Assembly (NCBI GenBank): GCA_036558305.1
Contig: DATBFX010000384.1
Coordinates: forward strand, 1 to 22,610
Direction of reading: 5' to 3'
Source of the DNA: DATBFX01 sp036558305
GTDB taxonomy: Bacteria; Chloroflexota; Chloroflexia; Thermomicrobiales; UBA6265
Length of the DNA stretch: 22,610 nucleotides
Of this stretch, positions 21,524 through 22,610 are shown one piece after another. The position numbers and the translations under genes were made by a program. The notes below the pieces were generated by a model that worked only from the letters and a program-made list of their open reading frames with translations, was not told the DNA's origin and ran no database searches. The first letter of the stretch is position 1; each line of letters begins with the position of its first letter.

Positions 21524-22610
21524 ATGGACCATGCGCAGCACACGGCGATCGTGAATTTGATCTGGGGGGTGGCGGATGATGTGCTGCGGGATGTCTACGT
21601 GCGGGGGAAGTATCGGGACGTGATTTTGCCGATGACGGTGATCCGGCGGCTCGACAGTTTGCTGGAGCCGACGAAGGACGCCGTGCTGGCGATGAAGCAG
21701 CGGTTGGCTGCGGCGGGGGTGACGAACCAGGAGCAGCCGCTGGCGCGGGCGGCGGGGGAGGCGTTCTCCAACACGTCGCCGTTTACGCTGCGGCGGTTGC
21801 TGGACAACCCGAAGCAGTTGAAGGCGAATTTCGAGGCGTACCTGGACGGGTTCTCGCCGAACGTGCAGGAGATCCTGGACAAGTTCAAGTTTCGGCATCA
21901 GTTGCCGACGTTGGACGAGGCGGACGCGCTGGGGCATCTGATCCAGAAGTTCGTCGATCCGGCGCTGAACCTGAGTCCGAAACCGGTGCTCGACGTGCTG
22001 GGGCAGGTGAAGTTGCCGGGGCTCGACAACCACGCGATGGGGACGATCTTCGAGGAGCTGATCCGGCGGTTCAACGAGGAGAACAACGAGGAGGCGGGGG
22101 AGCACTTCACGCCGCGGGACGTGGTAACGCTGATGGCCAACCTGATCCTGCTGCCGGTGGCGGAGGAGATCGAGAGCGGGACGTACCTGGTCTACGACGG
22201 GGCGTGCGGGACGGGTGGGATGCTGACGGTGGCGGAGGAGACCTTACGGGAGATCGCCGAGGGGCACGGGAAGGAGGTGGCGATCCACCTCTACGGGCAA
22301 GAGGTCAACCCGGAGACGTTCGCGATCACGAAGGCGGATCTGTTGCTGAAGGGGGAGGGGGCGGACGCCGAGAACATGCGGTTCGGTTCGACGCTGGCGG
22401 CGGACGGGTATCCGGGTGGGACGTTCGACTTCATGCTCTCGAATCCGCCGTACGGGAAGAGTTGGAAGAAGGACCTCGACCTGATGGGCGGGAAGGAGGG
22501 GATGCGCGACCCGCGGTTCGTGGTGACGCACCAGGGCGAGGAATTGAGTCTGGTGACGCGGACGAGCGACGGGCAGATGCTGTTCCTGGTGAACATGTTG
22601 CAGAAGATGA
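21524..22610 (+). CDS. hsdM: Type I restriction-modification N6-adenine methyltransferase subunit, 5' part
   Basis: 362 codons are visible and the gene runs off the right edge. The N-terminal helical HsdM domain reads HTAIVNLIWGVADDVLRDVY with VRGKYRDVILPMTVIRRLD following. The methyltransferase domain starts near GTIFEELIRRFNEE and HFTPRDVV. The SAM-binding motif I is DGACGTGGML (D225 onward) and the catalytic motif IV is NPPYGKSW (N307). HsdM works with HsdS (specificity) and HsdR (cleavage) to methylate or cut DNA; those genes must lie outside the window. ATG 21524 matches the usual family start; an in-frame ATG at 21491 would add 11 residues. Neither has a good ribosome-binding site. I see no break in the visible part. 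Confidence 0.95.
   Translation, partial: MDHAQHTAIVNLIWGVADDVLRDVYVRGKYRDVILPMTVIRRLDSLLEPTKDAVLAMKQRLAAAGVTNQEQPLARAAGEAFSNTSPFTLRRLLDNPKQLKANFEAYLDGFSPNVQEILDKFKFRHQLPTLDEADALGHLIQKFVDPALNLSPKPVLDVLGQVKLPGLDNHAMGTIFEELIRRFNEENNEEAGEHFTPRDVVTLMANLILLPVAEEIESGTYLVYDGACGTGGMLTVAEETLREIAEGHGKEVAIHLYGQEVNPETFAITKADLLLKGEGADAENMRFGSTLAADGYPGGTFDFMLSNPPYGKSWKKDLDLMGGKEGMRDPRFVVTHQGEELSLVTRTSDGQMLFLVNMLQKM

Overview
The window is GC-rich (high-GC third codon positions, long antisense shadows) and bacterial. The gene content suggests a Chloroflexota organism, probably close to Thermomicrobia/Sphaerobacter. The reasons are two STAND-type LuxR regulators that begin with the S/T-x-L/F-V-G-R-E-R-E-V signature, an amidase plus an AtzG-like protein, a divergent gamma-glutamyltranspeptidase-like hydrolase, and Shine-Dalgarno-led small orphan genes. 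This placement is an inference from gene style; there is no rRNA or other marker to confirm it. No tRNA, rRNA or CRISPR array was seen.

Layout. (1) 1-2088: the 3' part of a GGT-family hydrolase followed after 19 nt by a class V aminotransferase. (2) 2239-3530: mobile-element debris. A gutted IS630-type transposase runs directly into a tyrosine recombinase that has lost its N-terminal domain. (3) 3701-5660: a PAP2-type membrane phosphatase. Its stop codon overlaps a promoter-like sequence leading into a leader-like stretch (tiny ORF, then a strong terminator hairpin), two small orphan genes and a second terminator. (4) 5770-9798: an amidase (minus strand) divergent from a NB-ARC/TPR/LuxR regulator. 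(5) 10049-13493: a run of seven small same-strand genes of unknown function. It opens and closes with related membrane proteins, and one member carries an N-terminal zinc ribbon. (6) 13635-14748: a UPF0175/PIN (DUF3368) toxin-antitoxin module preceded by a decayed duplicate of itself. (7) 14745-17769: an AtzG-like small protein (minus strand) divergent from a second NB-ARC/TPR/LuxR regulator, which carries an in-frame palindromic repeat. (8) 18094-18645: nuoB standing alone. (9) 18753-21088: an Rrf2-type regulator with a clear promoter/operator, followed by a 14-TM-type MFS drug-efflux pump. (10) 21089-end: terminator and dispersed repeats, then the start of a type I restriction-modification methyltransferase (hsdM), cut by the window edge.

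How the parts fit. The amidase and the AtzG-like protein are normally partners (GatA/GatC-like), yet each sits here divergently beside one of two paralogous regulators. This suggests a duplicated and differentially trimmed catabolic locus, with the orphan-gene cluster and toxin-antitoxin module lying between the halves. The Rrf2 regulator probably controls itself and the efflux pump. The most promising undescribed unit is the seven-gene cluster at 10049-13493.
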